Of a stretch of 64,000 nucleotides of DNA, positions 45,876 through 59,122 are shown in pieces. The stretch is from Acanthosepion pharaonis (lineage: Eukaryota > Mollusca > Cephalopoda > Sepiida > Sepiidae). The stretch's first letter is position 1; each line of letters opens with the position of its first letter. Both the position numbers and the translations under genes were made by a program. The notes beneath the pieces are model-generated. The model saw only the letters and a program-made list of their open reading frames with translations, was not told the DNA's origin and made no database searches. Location: the NCBI GenBank assembly GCA_903632075.3, contig CAHIKZ030000027.1, positions 134,001-198,000 of the forward strand. The letters run 5' to 3'.

Positions 45876-46140
<265 letters not shown>

Positions 46141-46269
46141 CTGGGTGTGTGTGTCTGTGTGTACTCGGATAAGTGCATGGAAAAAGTTCTTAGTGACGTA
46201 TTTGTTCTTCGAAGGAACTTCTTCAAACTTTTAACAGTAATATTCATGGAATCACTCTTATGTATAAAA

Positions 46270-46271
46270 AA

Positions 46272-46311
<40 letters not shown>
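46270..46311. repeat. (TA)n-(GT)n microsatellite
   Basis: Short compound run. Confidence 0.95.
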
Positions 46312-46313
<2 letters not shown>

Positions 46314-46439
46314 TCGTGTTTTGATCCTTTCTACTGAATAGATATGGTTCTTATTAGTTTGTCAATTTTTTATATGTTTATCTGCTTTTGAATATGCTTG
46401 TGTTTATGTGCACCATTGGAGCCATTATTCTCCGCATTC

Positions 46440-46700
46440 GTTGCGCATTCCTAATTCAAATTTCTCTCACCTATCTCCACTGCCCCCCTACCTACTTTGG
46501 CGTTCGAGTCTCCCATGATAATTATGACATCTTGTGATTTGCAATGAGCCTTGGTGTTGTCTAAAAAGATTCGATTTCTTTATTTTGTGCTGGCGATGCG
46601 TACAATATTGTGATAGCTATGTTGAAAAGTTTTCCTTTCAGAATTCTTTCGGATAATTGATAGTATCCCAGAATGCATTTCAAGGATGCTAAAGATACCA
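46440..46700 (-). pseudogene. LINE AP-endonuclease fragment
   Basis: Minus strand: KGKLFNIAITILYASPAQNK, then after a stop SQDVIIIMGDSNAKVG, the GDxN motif of AP-type LINE endonucleases. It lies head to head with the plus-strand LINE C-terminus that starts near 46660. Confidence 0.7.
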
Positions 46701-47030
46701 TGTACCGAACATGTGAACAACGATGAGGTTTTGGAGAGGAGGCAAACAAAGGAGAAACTTTGGGAAAGCCAGCTGAAGTTTCTGGGACACGTAATAAGAA
46801 AAGAGGGCCTGGAGAATCTGATACTCACAGGGCGAGTAGAGTAGAGGAAAAGAGGGACAAAGGAAAGCAACGCGTGAAATATTTAACAGGCTTAAGCAAA
46901 TGGATGGCAGAACAGGGTCTGGGAGAAATAACAAAAAGACAAAACTTATTGAGAGCTACAAGGGACAGGAAGAGTTGGAGAGCCATGATCGCCTACGTCC
47001 TAAAGGAAGACGACACATAAAAGAAGATGT
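46640..47030 (+). pseudogene. LINE ORF2 C-terminal fragment (RTE/CR1-like)
   Basis: RMLKIPCTEHVNNDEVLERR, then LKFLGHVIRKEGLENL, and after a frameshift a block with KYLTGLSKWMAEQGLG, LLRATRDRKSWRAMIAYVLK and a stop near 47019. Same family as 41860-42480. A further scrap (PWRAIIAFVVK) lies at about 47474-47515. Confidence 0.75.
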
Positions 47031-48185
47031 GTGTAGGTGCCTATGGCCTATAAATTTCCTTTGAGTTTTCATTTAGTAATCCCTCAAAATAAAATGTATT
47101 CGTGCATGCGTTCGTTATTATAGAGTATAAATCTCTATTTTGAAGTCATGTATAGTGATTTGATAATTGTATCTTTCTAACCCAGACAACTGTTTGTTTT
47201 TCATTTGAGTAATGTAACGCTTATCGTTGCGAAAAATCGGTTAAATTTCTGATTTGCATTCACTTTCGCACTAATGCTTTTGGGGAAAGCATGAACCCAT
47301 CACTTCCCTCTTCAGCTGTCGGTTAAATAACTCTCTTTACCAGTCTAAGAGAAAGATAAATCCGATTTAAAAACAAAACAAAAAAAAACACCGTCTAAAT
47401 TTTAATGGTAAAACATTCAACTATCTTTCCCAAAAAGTCATAATAATTGACAGCTAATAAAGAAACAGAAACCATGGAGAGCCATCATCGCCTTCGTCGT
47501 GAAGGACATGCCATTTAGAATTGATTCTATACACTGATTTCAACAGTGAATTTTCCCTGTACTTCTTCACCGCAATTTTAATGCTCAGTTATATTTGTGC
47601 ATTAATTAGTTACATGGATATTTGTAACGAATAGTTATTTCCTATTTTGCTACTACAAAAATGACTGATTCCGTTATAAGGTACAAAGTCACATTAGACG
47701 AACCGGAAGCGAACCTTGTTTGTCATGCTATTTAAAATAATACATAATCGCCATATTTGTTTTAAACTTGGCATTTCTGCATTGTTTAAAAAATCCAACA
47801 AAATATTTTGTTATTACTTTGTTATTATGTCAATAAAAATTATTCTTTTTCGGTTAAGATTGTAGTGATCCGGGCAGCATCCTTTCTGAAGTTTCTTCAA
47901 CAAAGCGACTGTTCTAAGAAAAAAGCTACCTAAGTAGAAGTTCGTTTAAAAAATTAAAACGTTAAATGATATTTTAAATAAAATGAGATAGGGCTGAAAA
48001 ATTTTAGGCCCAACCAAGATGGAATTCAAAAAAGAAATTAATCATATTTTGGGAAATAGAACTTTTCAGTGGCCCTTTATATAAATTGATTATCCCGTAA
48101 ATTGCTATTGCTGTTAAATATGGAAGGTTATAATTTTAACGATTTACATTTGGATTAATTCGAGTTGTATTCGATTAATAAACCT
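47031..48185. other. No gene apart from a LINE scrap
   Basis: AT-rich sequence; only the 47474-47515 LINE tip is recognisable. Confidence 0.6.
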
Positions 48186-49080
48186 GAATCTGCAATTAAC
48201 ATCGCAGGACCTTTTCTTAGAAAAGCAATATGGCTTTCGTTTCTCCAGGTCAGCTGCTTATGCACTGACGATAATTGCAGGAAGTGTGTATCATGCTCTA
48301 GATAAAATCAGCGAAGCCCAGGCTGTAGCAGTGGACGAATGTCTATGACAGGGTTTGGCATACAGGTCTTCTTCACAAGCTGAAAAATTACCGTGTCTCG
48401 TACATATTTTTGAACTAATCTAATCTTTTCTATCAAATCGCGAAAAGAAAGTTATCCTGGACGGCCACTCGTCTAGATCCTTTCATACTAACGCGGGTGT
48501 CCCCTAGAGCACCATCCTTGGTCCTATTTTGTTTTTAATTTTCATTAATGAGCTTCCTGATGACATCAGCTCTCAACTTGGTGTCTACGCTGACGAGACA
48601 ACCATTTACTTCTGCCTCGATCGTAAGTTTGATTTGTATGGCAAGGACAAAATGGAAGCTGATGTCCAAAAAAAAACTCCAGTCTGTCGTCAACAGGAAC
48701 AAAAAGATGCCTTGTTAACGCCTCCAAAACTAAACTTTTCTCCATTAATCATCTCTCTGCCTTCCATCAGCATGGCTGATGCTAACCTCCAGGAAAGTGA
48801 CTCATTGCGTCACGTCGGACTAACGTTCTCAGCTGACACGAAGTGGAAAGACTATATTGAATTCATTGCTAGGTCAGCTGCCAAGAAAGGCGTTCATTGT
48901 GCCGTGTGAGACAATTTCTCTCTCCAGAATCTATCTTACATAGCTATACGTCCATGCTTAGAATATTGCTGACACATATGGTCCGGTGCCCTGCTATTTA
49001 CCTAGATTTCCTTTATAAGATCTGTGACGGAGAAGAGAGTTTGGAAAACACACACACACGTATTTTTTTTATATTGAAAT
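48186..49080 (+). pseudogene. Jockey-like LINE ORF2 fragment
   Basis: RT pieces in order: EKQYGFRFSRSAA, GVP(stop)STILGPILFLIFINELPDD, YADETTIYFCL (YADD altered to YADE), SLRHVGLTFSADTKW and RQFLSPESILHSYTSM. Stops and frameshifts near 48350, 48508, 48670 and 48900. The missing C-terminus of the family is seen at 61141-61480 on the other strand and at 31490-31605. Confidence 0.8.
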
Positions 49081-49279
49081 TGGAGTGAATCTGAGTAGCG
49101 AAATTAGATCAGAGTAATTTTGTTTACTGATGGGAAATCTGATCTAGTCCATTTGGAATTGGATCCTTAGAAAGACAATAGAAAATGGTTGAAATAATTT
49201 TTATCGGTTAAAATTTGAAATAGAGCTTACTAAGCTATGAGGAACTTTGAAATTCACATGATTTTGGGTTGAAAGAAGC

Positions 49280-49570
49280 AACCGTGATAATCGTGTGCGG
49301 ACCAAGGGTCGATTATGACCAGACAGATTTATCTATACAGAACGCGTAGTTATGCTGAAAAAGTGGCAGACGAAAGAGGCAGACGGGTGAGGCCGCGATC
49401 GGTCGGCACGTTGTCGTCGCTGTGCGTACCGTCACGTGCGTGGGCACCCGCAGCGACCGTTACGGGTCGCGGCGCTACAAGAGAGACGGAGAGGTTGGTT
49501 TTGGCTCGTCTGTCGTCGAGTGCAGTCGAGCTGGGTGGAGAGATGTCGGAGATTGAAAGTGAGCAAAGTT
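49280..49570. other. CpG-rich block
   Basis: Dense CG dinucleotides (for example GGCCGCGATCGGTCGGCACG at 49391) in an otherwise AT-rich, CpG-poor window. Frames on both strands are open because of the composition. Candidates: an LTR or 5' UTR of an unrecognised element, or a promoter/first exon of a host gene lying outside. A GGAATAAAACGCC follows at 49613. Confidence 0.6.
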
Positions 49571-49660
49571 GAATTGAAGGCTCGAAGAAGTAAGAAAATG
49601 ACGTCAAAGATTGGAATAAAACGCCCGAGCTTTCTATTCAATAAGGTTTCTTTCAGCTTA

Positions 49661-50634
49661 TAAGGTCGACTGAGTGATTTGAGTTCACAGGTGAACTTCT
49701 GTGAAAATGAGATCGACATGGAAACAGATAATTCACCAAAATAATAATTTTGTTTTGCTTTTGTGTTTGTTTTATCCAGCATTCTATCATTTGATATATT
49801 ATCGATTAAAAATTCTAAACACGACATTTTTATAATATTTTAAAATAATGCCGATTTTTAAATTTTTAAAAATGAATACCAGCGACAGTTTTCGTATTTG
49901 ATTTTGGTAGTAGCCTGAAATATAATCGAATACACTAGATCACAAATTTTTGGACAACATTTATCGAATCCAGCCATGTATATTTTTCCTATCCTATTGT
50001 ACATAAACAGGAAAAAGTAAGTATATTCACTGACCACTTAATTAAGTACACGTGAACAATTACATTTTTATCAAAATTTCTAACTAGCCAAGGACGTGGC
50101 AGCAATTTAATAGGAATTTAAACATCGTCATGTTAAACTTCAAAATTTAATTTCATGCAGGTGCATGGGAGAGAAATATAATTTAATTGAGTTTTAACAG
50201 GGTATGGTACTTGGCACTAGACGGGTTGATCTGATTGCTGTGAAACTGTTATTCTGTTAGGTTTTCACGCACAACAATCAGTAGGTTATACAAAGTATGT
50301 TCGGTAAAAGAGAAAAACTTCCAATAAATATCAACTATAGTATAGGCGGGAAAATCGGCTATAGGTGAAAAAGGTCGGGGAAGAATAACTGATACCCCCT
50401 GTATATACGTTACACCCTGCCATAAAGTATGTAAGTCAGCTTCTGGATTAACAAGACGCTAATGCCGTGCCTGTTGGGATTAGGGATCTCCCTTTCAGGT
50501 GCAACGTTTTCGCAAAAGCTTGTAAAAGTAGGACTGGTTTAAAATGTCATCTGCACTCTCATCATCGGTGAGTCTGAAAGTTTAAAAAAAAAAGAAAATT
50601 TGCTGTGAAAATGGTCTTCTTCTTTCAAGTGACA

Positions 50635-50687
<53 letters not shown>

Positions 50688-50929
50688 AAATAGAGTATAG
50701 GAGCGGAAATCGGTTGTGGATGAAAAAGGTCGGAGAAGAATGGTCAAACTGATTCAAGCTCATTCAAAGGCAACGGTAGCTCAAATAACCACTCTTTACA
50801 ACTGAGGTATACAGAAAGGTATCTCTAAATGAAACTTGAAGTTTGAAGCTTACAATTCGATAAGGATCACAAACATTAGACAAGAGAAAAAATGTTGTCT
50901 GGTTTGCTGATTCTCGATTTCTGTTACAA
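49661..50929. other. No gene seen
   Basis: AT-rich sequence with (TA)n at 50639-50685. The flanks of this tract share a motif, GTATAGG-G-AAATCGG followed by TGAAAAAGGTCGG and GAAGAAT (50340-50380, 50694-50741). Confidence 0.6.
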
Positions 50930-51430
50930 TATTTGGATGGTAGAACCAAAATGTGGCGTGGGTGAGTATGAATCCATCCTGCTTTGTATCAAGAGTTCAG
51001 GTTGCTGGTGGTGGAGGTCATCGTATAGGCAATTTCTTGACATACATTGGTACAATAAAAACTTGTTTAAATGCCCCAGCCTATCTAGGTATTTCGACTG
51101 ACCACGCGCCTCGATTTATAACTAAATTGCACTTATCCTCTAGTGACCATTTCCAGTGTCATGTCGCAAATAAAAAAAGAATGTCTCATTCTTTCCTGAT
51201 GTACAGTAATGATTTTCTGCATTAAATTGGCCTCCACGGTCACAGGATCTCAATTCCATAGAGTACCTTTGAGATGCGATGGAAAGCGGGATTCTAATTC
51301 AGGACGTGCAGCCAAATAATCTCAATGATTTACAAGATAAAGACATGGACTCAACTTTCGAAAAAATACTTCCAGGACACCGTCAAATCTATGCCAAGAA
51401 TAAAGGCGAGTCTAATGAAAAAAAAACGGT
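50930..51430 (+). pseudogene. Tc1-like transposase relic
   Basis: Covers the C-terminal half: WPPRSQDLNSIEYL (SPDLNPIE block with the catalytic Asp), DAMESGILIQDVQPNNLNDL and a final HRQIYAKNKGES. Upstream, GGGGHRIGNFLTYIGTIKT and DHAPRF fit the earlier catalytic region. Several stops. Confidence 0.7.
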
Positions 51431-51450
51431 CTAGTATGGAACGAAAAATG

Positions 51451-51451
<1 letters not shown>

Positions 51452-51515
<64 letters not shown>

Positions 51516-51548
51516 TGAACATGCTGGGATAGATAGATAGATAGATAG

Positions 51549-51589
<41 letters not shown>

Positions 51590-51592
51590 CGA
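51452..51592. repeat. (GATA)n microsatellite, two blocks
   Basis: Two GATA runs separated by TATGAACATGCTGG. Confidence 0.96.
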
Positions 51593-51839
51593 TCGAAAGA
51601 AATGAATCATTTCTGATAAAAAATCAATTTGCTTAAATTTTTATAAGTTTTAAATAATCAACAATGTACTTTAGGTAGTATTACTTCTGGTCATTCAGAA
51701 CTGCCATGCAAGTTGTCATATTCGAGTATGGTAAGACGAACAGATACAGACTTGAACTGATCGCGACATTGAAAATAAGACATGGAAATATTATGAGTCA
51801 CAAGAAGAAACGTAGAATTAACAGCCTTCATTGATGGAA

Positions 51840-52065
51840 GAAAAACAAAAATTGCACAAAATAAATCTATTTATATATTTTCGAATATTAAAAGCCGTAA
51901 TTAGTATTTAATATGACTCCCATTAAGCTACAGCCCCAAACTCGTCGTGGGATGGAAGAATGCACCTTAAGAATTTCTCCATCAGGAATGTTCCACCATT
52001 CTTCTTGACATTAAATCCAAAGCTTTTGCAATATTTTTTTACTTTCTGCTATACATCTAAGATAT
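51840..52065 (-). pseudogene. Tc1-like transposase C-terminal scrap
   Basis: Minus strand: EEWWNIPD-like start and an SSxPRRVWG block typical of the extreme C-terminus of Tc1-type transposases, followed by stops. Confidence 0.45.
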
Positions 52066-52109
52066 CGGCTGAATCATTTATTCTGCTTACCACTGTAGCG
52101 ATTTTCCAA

Positions 52110-52235
52110 GCGTAGCTTAGATGTGGCACAAGGCCGAAAGTATAGGGCACCCAGTGAGGATCGAACTCACTACTCATTCGTAATTGTGCTAGTGAGACAA
52201 GCTTGCTAACCATTACACCGCCTCGGGGTGCCCCC
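52110..52235 (-). repeat. tRNA-derived SINE, well preserved
   Basis: Minus strand: A box GGTGTAATGGTTAGCAAGC, B box GAGTTCGATCCTCACTGGG, then GCCTTGTGCCACATC. Same family as 5040-5152, with a canonical B box. Head GGGGCACCCCGAGGC. Confidence 0.85.
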
Positions 52236-52309
52236 TGCTTACCACTGTATATATAAAAAAAATAAAAAGCCGCGCTATTTAATTTTTTTTTTTTTTGTGC
52301 TATACATGA

Positions 52310-52545
52310 TACACGCTTAGACGATCCCGTATCTTTCGATACATGACTGACGAGGCAGATTTTTCCCGGAGTAGGTTGCCATTTCTTTCTGTGGTTGACG
52401 ACTTGTTATCCAAGACTATAGAACCTGTTCAGTCCTGCTATTTACCGAAAGCTGGGGGAGAAGAAGAAGATTCATAACTTTCCCAAGGGTAATAGCACGT
52501 AAATGAATGTCATGGATTCGACTGGAATTCGGACTTGGTTCTCTG
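52310..52545 (+). repeat. Dispersed repeat copy (tail half)
   Basis: Aligns with 40318-40440: AGACTATAGAACC, GGAGAAGAAGA, GATTCATAAC, TAATAGCACGTAAATGAATG and GGATTCGACTGGAA. Confidence 0.65.
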
Positions 52546-53028
52546 ATTCCTCAATCGGAGAACTTCCTGAAAAAAACGTTAAAATCATTTACTAGTTTCG
52601 CTATGACCTGTATTAGTTTCCAAATAACTATCCGTCTAGTTTACTATTGTGTAGATAGCAACATGATATATAATGATTAGTTTAATAGCTTATGTATGTT
52701 GTTATTACTTGTTTATTTTTTTCCTAAGATTAGTTTAACTTATACGAGGTTAGAGAAATTAATTCAAGAGTCTGTGTATGGGTGTGTGTGCGCGCGCACG
52801 CATGTGTGAATGCTTGTCTACTGCTGACAAATATTTCACACAAAAATTGATACTATCAGTCGAAACTCTCATCATATATTTATCATAAAAACAAATATCT
52901 TCTGCTAATGTTCCCAAAATCGGTTGGCTAATAGAAATTGTATTGTGAAAACTTTGAGAGTCGGTGAGAAGAATCTATCTCCATACCAACTCACGCAATG
53001 CATGTATTTATATTTGTGTGAAATAGCG

Positions 53029-53029
<1 letters not shown>
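52546..53029. other. No gene seen
   Basis: AT-rich spacer with a short GT/GC alternating run near 52780-52805. Confidence 0.6.
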
Positions 53030-54396
<1,367 letters not shown>

Positions 54397-54868
54397 CACT
54401 TACAGTAATTTCCCATGTATAATGCGCCTTCCTCCATAATATGCACTCCTAAAATCGTGCTGAAAGTGTGGGAAAATGTTTCTACTCATGCATAATACGC
54501 ACCCTTTGTTTGGTAATTGTACCTCTCCAGTTCTACTATAACCAGTGTTTCCTACCCTTATTTTAAAAAAAAATGGTTTTAAACGTAGAATAATATTATT
54601 CTAATTTAATTTATTATAGTTCTTATTTTACATTTGTAAGTATTGTTAGGTACATATGATTGTATTTGACATCCTTATGGGGGTCGCAATCGCCAAAAGT
54701 TAGTGTCACATTGTCGTATGTTTGTGGTGAGTAGTCATTTTGCAACTGAAATTGACCGATGAAACGGCTTTTTTTAAAGATTTTTTGTAGCTGTGCATAA
54801 TACACACCCCTAATTTTGATTATTGTTTTTAGAAAAATGCGTATTATACATGGGGAATTACGGCACTT
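54397..54868. mobile_element. MITE with 20-plus-bp inverted ends
   Basis: Left end CAGTAATTTCCCATGTATAA (54403 on) pairs with the right end; its reverse complement is CCGTAATTCCCCATGTATAA (to 54862), and both continue TGCGC/TACGC. CACTTA flanks both sides (54397-54402, 54863-54868). 460 bp, no transposase. A Tc1/mariner or pogo link is likely from the TIR style; a 6-bp duplication would be unusual for those. Confidence 0.75.
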
Positions 54869-55454
54869 ATAATCTAATTGTTAGTCTAGTAAAGTTTCAT
54901 TGAAAACCGTTGAATATTTGATGTACCAGAGAAAAATAAACCAAAGTGAATGATGTATTTCGCACACATAAGAACCTTGATTATTCCCAAAGATATTAAA
55001 TCATTACTTGTTCATAGTACCATTACGAAAATATTATATCCCAATAACATTACTACAGAGAGAGAGAGGTGGGGTCTTAAACACCTATATGTATACATAT
55101 ATGAATGTATTAAACATAGCAATATCAAATAGGTAATCTTGTGATTATGGACTTTTTATGGCTCAGAAGAGAAGCCTTAGGACTTAACCACGGATTACAT
55201 GAAGTAAAGATATAGGTAATATTCGTAATCAAATGGAAATTTACCTAGGAAATTGATTTGTAATATTGGCTTCCCAGAAGGAATTTAATTTACCTTATCG
55301 CATAAACACGTGTTTCTAGATTTCACTTGAAAGATTGAAAGCATCAAGGTAGAAAATAATCTGTAAATGCTACCATAACCGAAGGATTTGTAATTATGCT
55401 TGCAAGTATTGATCAGTCGATCTGTTTGTATTTGCAATTTAAACTGGTTATCAG
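54869..55454. other. No gene seen
   Basis: AT-rich sequence. Confidence 0.6.
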
Positions 55455-55514
55455 TTTGTTGTTGTTGTTGATGATGTTGTTGTTGATGATGATATTGTCG
55501 TTGTTGTTGTTAGT
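55455..55514. repeat. (GTT)n/(GAT)n trinucleotide run
   Basis: Interrupted GTT repeats. Confidence 0.92.
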
Positions 55515-56225
55515 ATGCTATTTGCATCGCCAATGAACTTGTTGACACATTTGACTGAAAAATTTACTTTGATTCTTTACTTTTTTTTATTTTTTACCAA
55601 TTTTCCTGTATTCATTGTTTGTTTATCTTTTTTTATTATTTCAGGTGATTTTACTTGCGTGTTAATTCTACCTTTTGTTTTTCCTTTTATCTTTTCTTTT
55701 CCTTCTTTCAGTTTGTCATTTATTTGATTGATTATTTTGCTTCATTCTTTCTTCGTTTTTCATTCTTTCTTCGTTTTTCATTCTTTCATCGTTCGTTTTT
55801 CATTTTCTCCTAGTTACTTTTTTGAATTTTCTACTTATTTCATCTTTAATTATTTCATTTACGTTTTCATTCATTCTTTATGTTTCTTTACTTTCTACTT
55901 TCTGACTGCTACTCTTGATTTTCACTAATTTCTTCATTAATTCAATATATATTTTTTTTTCAAACAGCACATTCTACTTTTGTTTTGTCCTTCCTAGCTT
56001 TTTTTGTCTCTTTTCGAAAAAAAAAAATTCCTTTTTTTATTATTTATCAACAAGTAACTGTGCATATTTTAAGATATATACGTGGGGTGTTAAGAGGTTC
56101 TCTGCCCGACTCACTTCCAAAATCCAATCAAATAATCAAACATCAGATTATTTTAAGGTCATCATAGTCGGTTTGTAAACTTTTCATGCCTCATAAAAGT
56201 TATTTAAATCCTTCTCTCTCTATAC
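55515..56225. other. T-rich stretch without a gene
   Basis: Long Phe/Leu/Ser frames are composition artefacts; CATTCTTTCTTCGTTTTT is tandemly repeated at 55743-55800. Confidence 0.75.
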
Positions 56226-56237
56226 ACAGACACACAC

Positions 56238-56307
<70 letters not shown>
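56226..56307. repeat. (CA)n-(TA)n compound microsatellite
   Basis: CA run followed by TA. Confidence 0.97.
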
Positions 56308-56382
56308 AGCCAAGTATAGGATAAATTCCAATAACCAAAAAATACTATATTTAAAAGAGTGCTCAATGCAAAGTAGAGCAAA

Positions 56383-56598
56383 TATAATTTATTCGAAAAT
56401 TATAAAATAAATATGTTATAAAATCACTACAAAAATAGACATTTTGTTTCAACATTTTGGTGTCTTATCAAGTGATGGTGTTGAATGTAGAATATTTATT
56501 CTACATTCAACACCGTCACTTGATGACACACCACAAGTGTGGAAACAAAATGGCTATTTTTGTAATGATTTTATAACATATTTATTTTATAATTTTCC

Positions 56599-56609
<11 letters not shown>
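56383..56609. mobile_element. 227-bp near-perfect palindromic element
   Basis: Left arm 56383-56495 is the reverse complement of 56496-56609 with few mismatches, turning over at GAATATTTATTC. The right arm holds a hammerhead-like core (below). It ends directly in (TA)n. Two terminal repeats fused head to head would produce this. Confidence 0.8.
56513..56548 (+). ncRNA. Hammerhead-like core with altered C3
   Basis: TTGATGA (in place of CTGATGA), then CACAC-CACAA-GTGTG, a perfect 5-bp hairpin, then GAAAC. The spacing is right, but the invariant first C is T in this copy and the left arm copy has further changes, so it should be inactive. Confidence 0.35.

Positions 56610-56650
<41 letters not shown>
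56608..56650. repeat. (TA)n microsatellite
   Basis: Separates two inverted-repeat elements. Confidence 0.97.
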
Positions 56651-56653
<3 letters not shown>

Positions 56654-56791
56654 GAAATATAGTTTTAAGTTGTGCTATATTCATGTGATAAAGTGCTCAA
56701 TATCAGAGATAGAGCGTATGTAATTATAAATATAAAAGTGAATATTCAAGTCAACACTCAGAGGCCTTTGAGTGTTACTTCAATGTTCACT

Positions 56792-56796
<5 letters not shown>
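56651..56796 (+). mobile_element. Hairpin element inserted in (TA)n, copy 2
   Basis: Plus-strand counterpart of 45728-45875 (GATAAAGTGCTCAATATCAG, AGATAGAGCG). AGTGAATATTCAAGT with AACACTCA pairs with TGAGTGTT and ACTTCAATGTTCACT. Bounded by (TA)n on both sides. Confidence 0.75.

Positions 56797-56842
<46 letters not shown>
56797..56842. repeat. (TA)n microsatellite
   Basis: Right border of the hairpin element. Confidence 0.97.
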
Positions 56843-56844
<2 letters not shown>

Positions 56845-57051
56845 GCATATATTTATAATCCGACATAAAGAAAATGTGTTCTCTGATAGTGTTCAAACAT
56901 TTACCCCCTTTTCTCGAGTCTGCATGAAACCACATTCTCTTTACAATGATTTCTTGAGTATGCAGGCCAATAAATGTAATACACAGTGATTAAAATAAAA
57001 ACTGAGCGTCGATTTTAAACACAGGTATTCACTGAAAATAACGTTTGAAGT

Positions 57052-57052
<1 letters not shown>

Positions 57053-57110
<58 letters not shown>
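57053..57110. repeat. (TA)n-(GT)n microsatellite
   Basis: Touches the 3' end of the minus-strand PLE. Confidence 0.97.
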
Positions 57111-57112
<2 letters not shown>

Positions 57113-57673
57113 GGATAAGGAACAAATAGAAAACGATTATCTAACATGTTTATCCTTTATTAAAGCTTCACCAGATATTGAAATATGGAGAAAAAAGAAA
57201 GAAAGAGAAAAAAATTCTCGTATTTTTAATTTTTGTGTTGTTTGTCTTTCTTTGGTTAAGCAGACTTTGCGTTCACTTTGTCTTGTTAAGCAGCGTTCGT
57301 GTGTAAATTCACGTGTGTAAGTGTGTTATGGTTTTAGTGTGTCTGTGCAGGGTTCTGATGAAAATGTATATTCGTCTCTGTGTGTGTCTAGTAGTCATTT
57401 TTATTTATGTATGGTGGTTATCTACATGTTGATTTGGTGGGAGTTGACGTAACACCGTTTGTAACGGTGACAGTAGTAGGTAGACATATTTTAGATTAAG
57501 TATGTATTTTATCAAAGTCGGTGATGCAGCATAGAGTGCTTGACGTGAATCATCTCGAAGTATTTCTTACATAAATAATTATGTTCTTTTTTTTAATTAG
57601 GGCAGCATTTATAAAATCAAAGTTATGTCCAATTTTGTTCCTATATGGTTACGAGCGAATTTAAAGAATTGTC

Positions 57674-57916
57674 TCAACGTGGGTCTATTTTATATTCATA
57701 GATGCTGCTTTTTAGATCCCTTGATGTCTCGCCAACGTAACTATTTCTACATTGCCGGTATTTTATTTTATAAATCCTGGTATCTGAAGTACTGTTGGAT
57801 TTATTTTTCTTCCTGACTATATCTTCAATTGTCTTGTAGATGGTGGTAAAGAAACTAGTGTTGGGGATAAATAATTTGTTTTCAAATTTTGTAGATAGCG
57901 TATTGGAGGGTAACAT
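57674..57916 (-). pseudogene. PLE GIY-YIG endonuclease fragment
   Basis: The YKIKYRQCRNSYVGETSRDL block gives the GIY-like and YVG motifs plus the ET-R helix of the Penelope endonuclease. Preceded by an NTSFFTTIYKTIEDIV linker. The domain nicks target DNA. Confidence 0.88.
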
Positions 57917-58197
57917 TATGAATTGTGTCTTTTTTTATATTAGAAGTGCCATCGGCGGTGTCTGCTTTTTTGGACTCGTGAATGTTTATGCTCGTTTTCT
58001 AATGTTGAGGATGATATGATGTGGGTAGTGAAGATGTCTAAATGTTTTTTTTTTTTTTTTTCAATGTATACCTCTTCTTCATCTATGTATTCTGGGTTAC
58101 ATATCCTATGGGCTCTGAGGTAAAATGCTATAATTTTTATTTTTTGGCTGTGGTGGAAATAGAAATGGATTAAATCGGTTTTGTTAGTGGGTTTGCA

Positions 58198-58479
58198 CTA
58201 AACTTTGAAATTTAATTTGTTATTGTTACGTATTAATAATTTGACGAGGAAAGGTAGAGATTTGTCTGTTTCAAATCCATGCCTGAGTTGGATGGTCGGT
58301 TCTACGTTATTAAGTTTCTTTATGATGTCTTTTAGATTTTCATTGTGAGGATACATTAGAAGAATGTCACCTATGTATCTGTGGTAAGTAGACTTTTTAG
58401 GTATGATGAGTTTAAATGTGTTGGACTCTAAAACTACTAGGAACAGACAAGCAAATACACCCTTTAGTTGTGATTCCAT
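58198..58479 (-). pseudogene. PLE reverse transcriptase core
   Basis: SQLKGVFACLFLVVLE equals the SPLSGVLACLFLE motif of PLE RTs. YHRYIGDILLMYP is the catalytic YxDD motif with the first Asp changed to Gly. LPFLVKLLIRNNNKLNFKV follows. Further upstream (58520-59100), broken frames give LPNAHKSNMPIRPIV and SNKGDGIVIMETNN, conserved PLE RT blocks. Confidence 0.9.
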
Positions 58480-59122
58480 AGTTAAACCCGAAGAAGCATT
58501 GGTTAGTGATTTGTTTGCATAGTTGTTTTATGGACAGGTAGAGGAAGTTTTTGTTTTGATTTTTGGATGGTTACTTAATATGTTGAAGCATTTTTGTAAC
58601 AGGTATATTTGTGTCTATATTTGATATCTAAGCTAATCATAACTTTGTTTTCATGTTTATATTTGTTATCCTCTGGATTAGGTGACCAGAGTGTTTAATG
58701 TGTGTTGGGTTGATCTGTCTAAGAACGGAGTTAGGACTTCTGCAATTGATTTAGCTAGTTTTGGAGAGAACTGTTGATGTACACAATGGGTCTGATGGGC
58801 ATATTAGACTTGTGTGCGTTGGGTAAACCACATAGTAGGGTTGTATTCTATTAGTCTAGTCCAGGATTTGATTTGATTTTTAACAGTTTCTTGACTGTTT
58901 TGTTGACTATATTTGTGTCTGTATTCAATGTTTATTCGTTGTTATTTTTTGTAAGTGGTATCTTTATTTAAGAAGGATTCAAATTTTTTCTCATTCTAGT
59001 TGTTCGTTTCCATAATGACTATTCCGTCTCCTTTATTAGATGGGGTTATAATTATGTTTTTATGACTAGATATGTTTTAGTGTATTTCCTGAGTGTTTCT
59101 TCGGCATTTATGAGGGTGGTTG

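Noticed and set aside
52110..52235. Functional tRNA gene
   Set aside because: A and B boxes are good, but the cloverleaf is not complete and a non-tRNA body follows; another copy exists, so it is a SINE.
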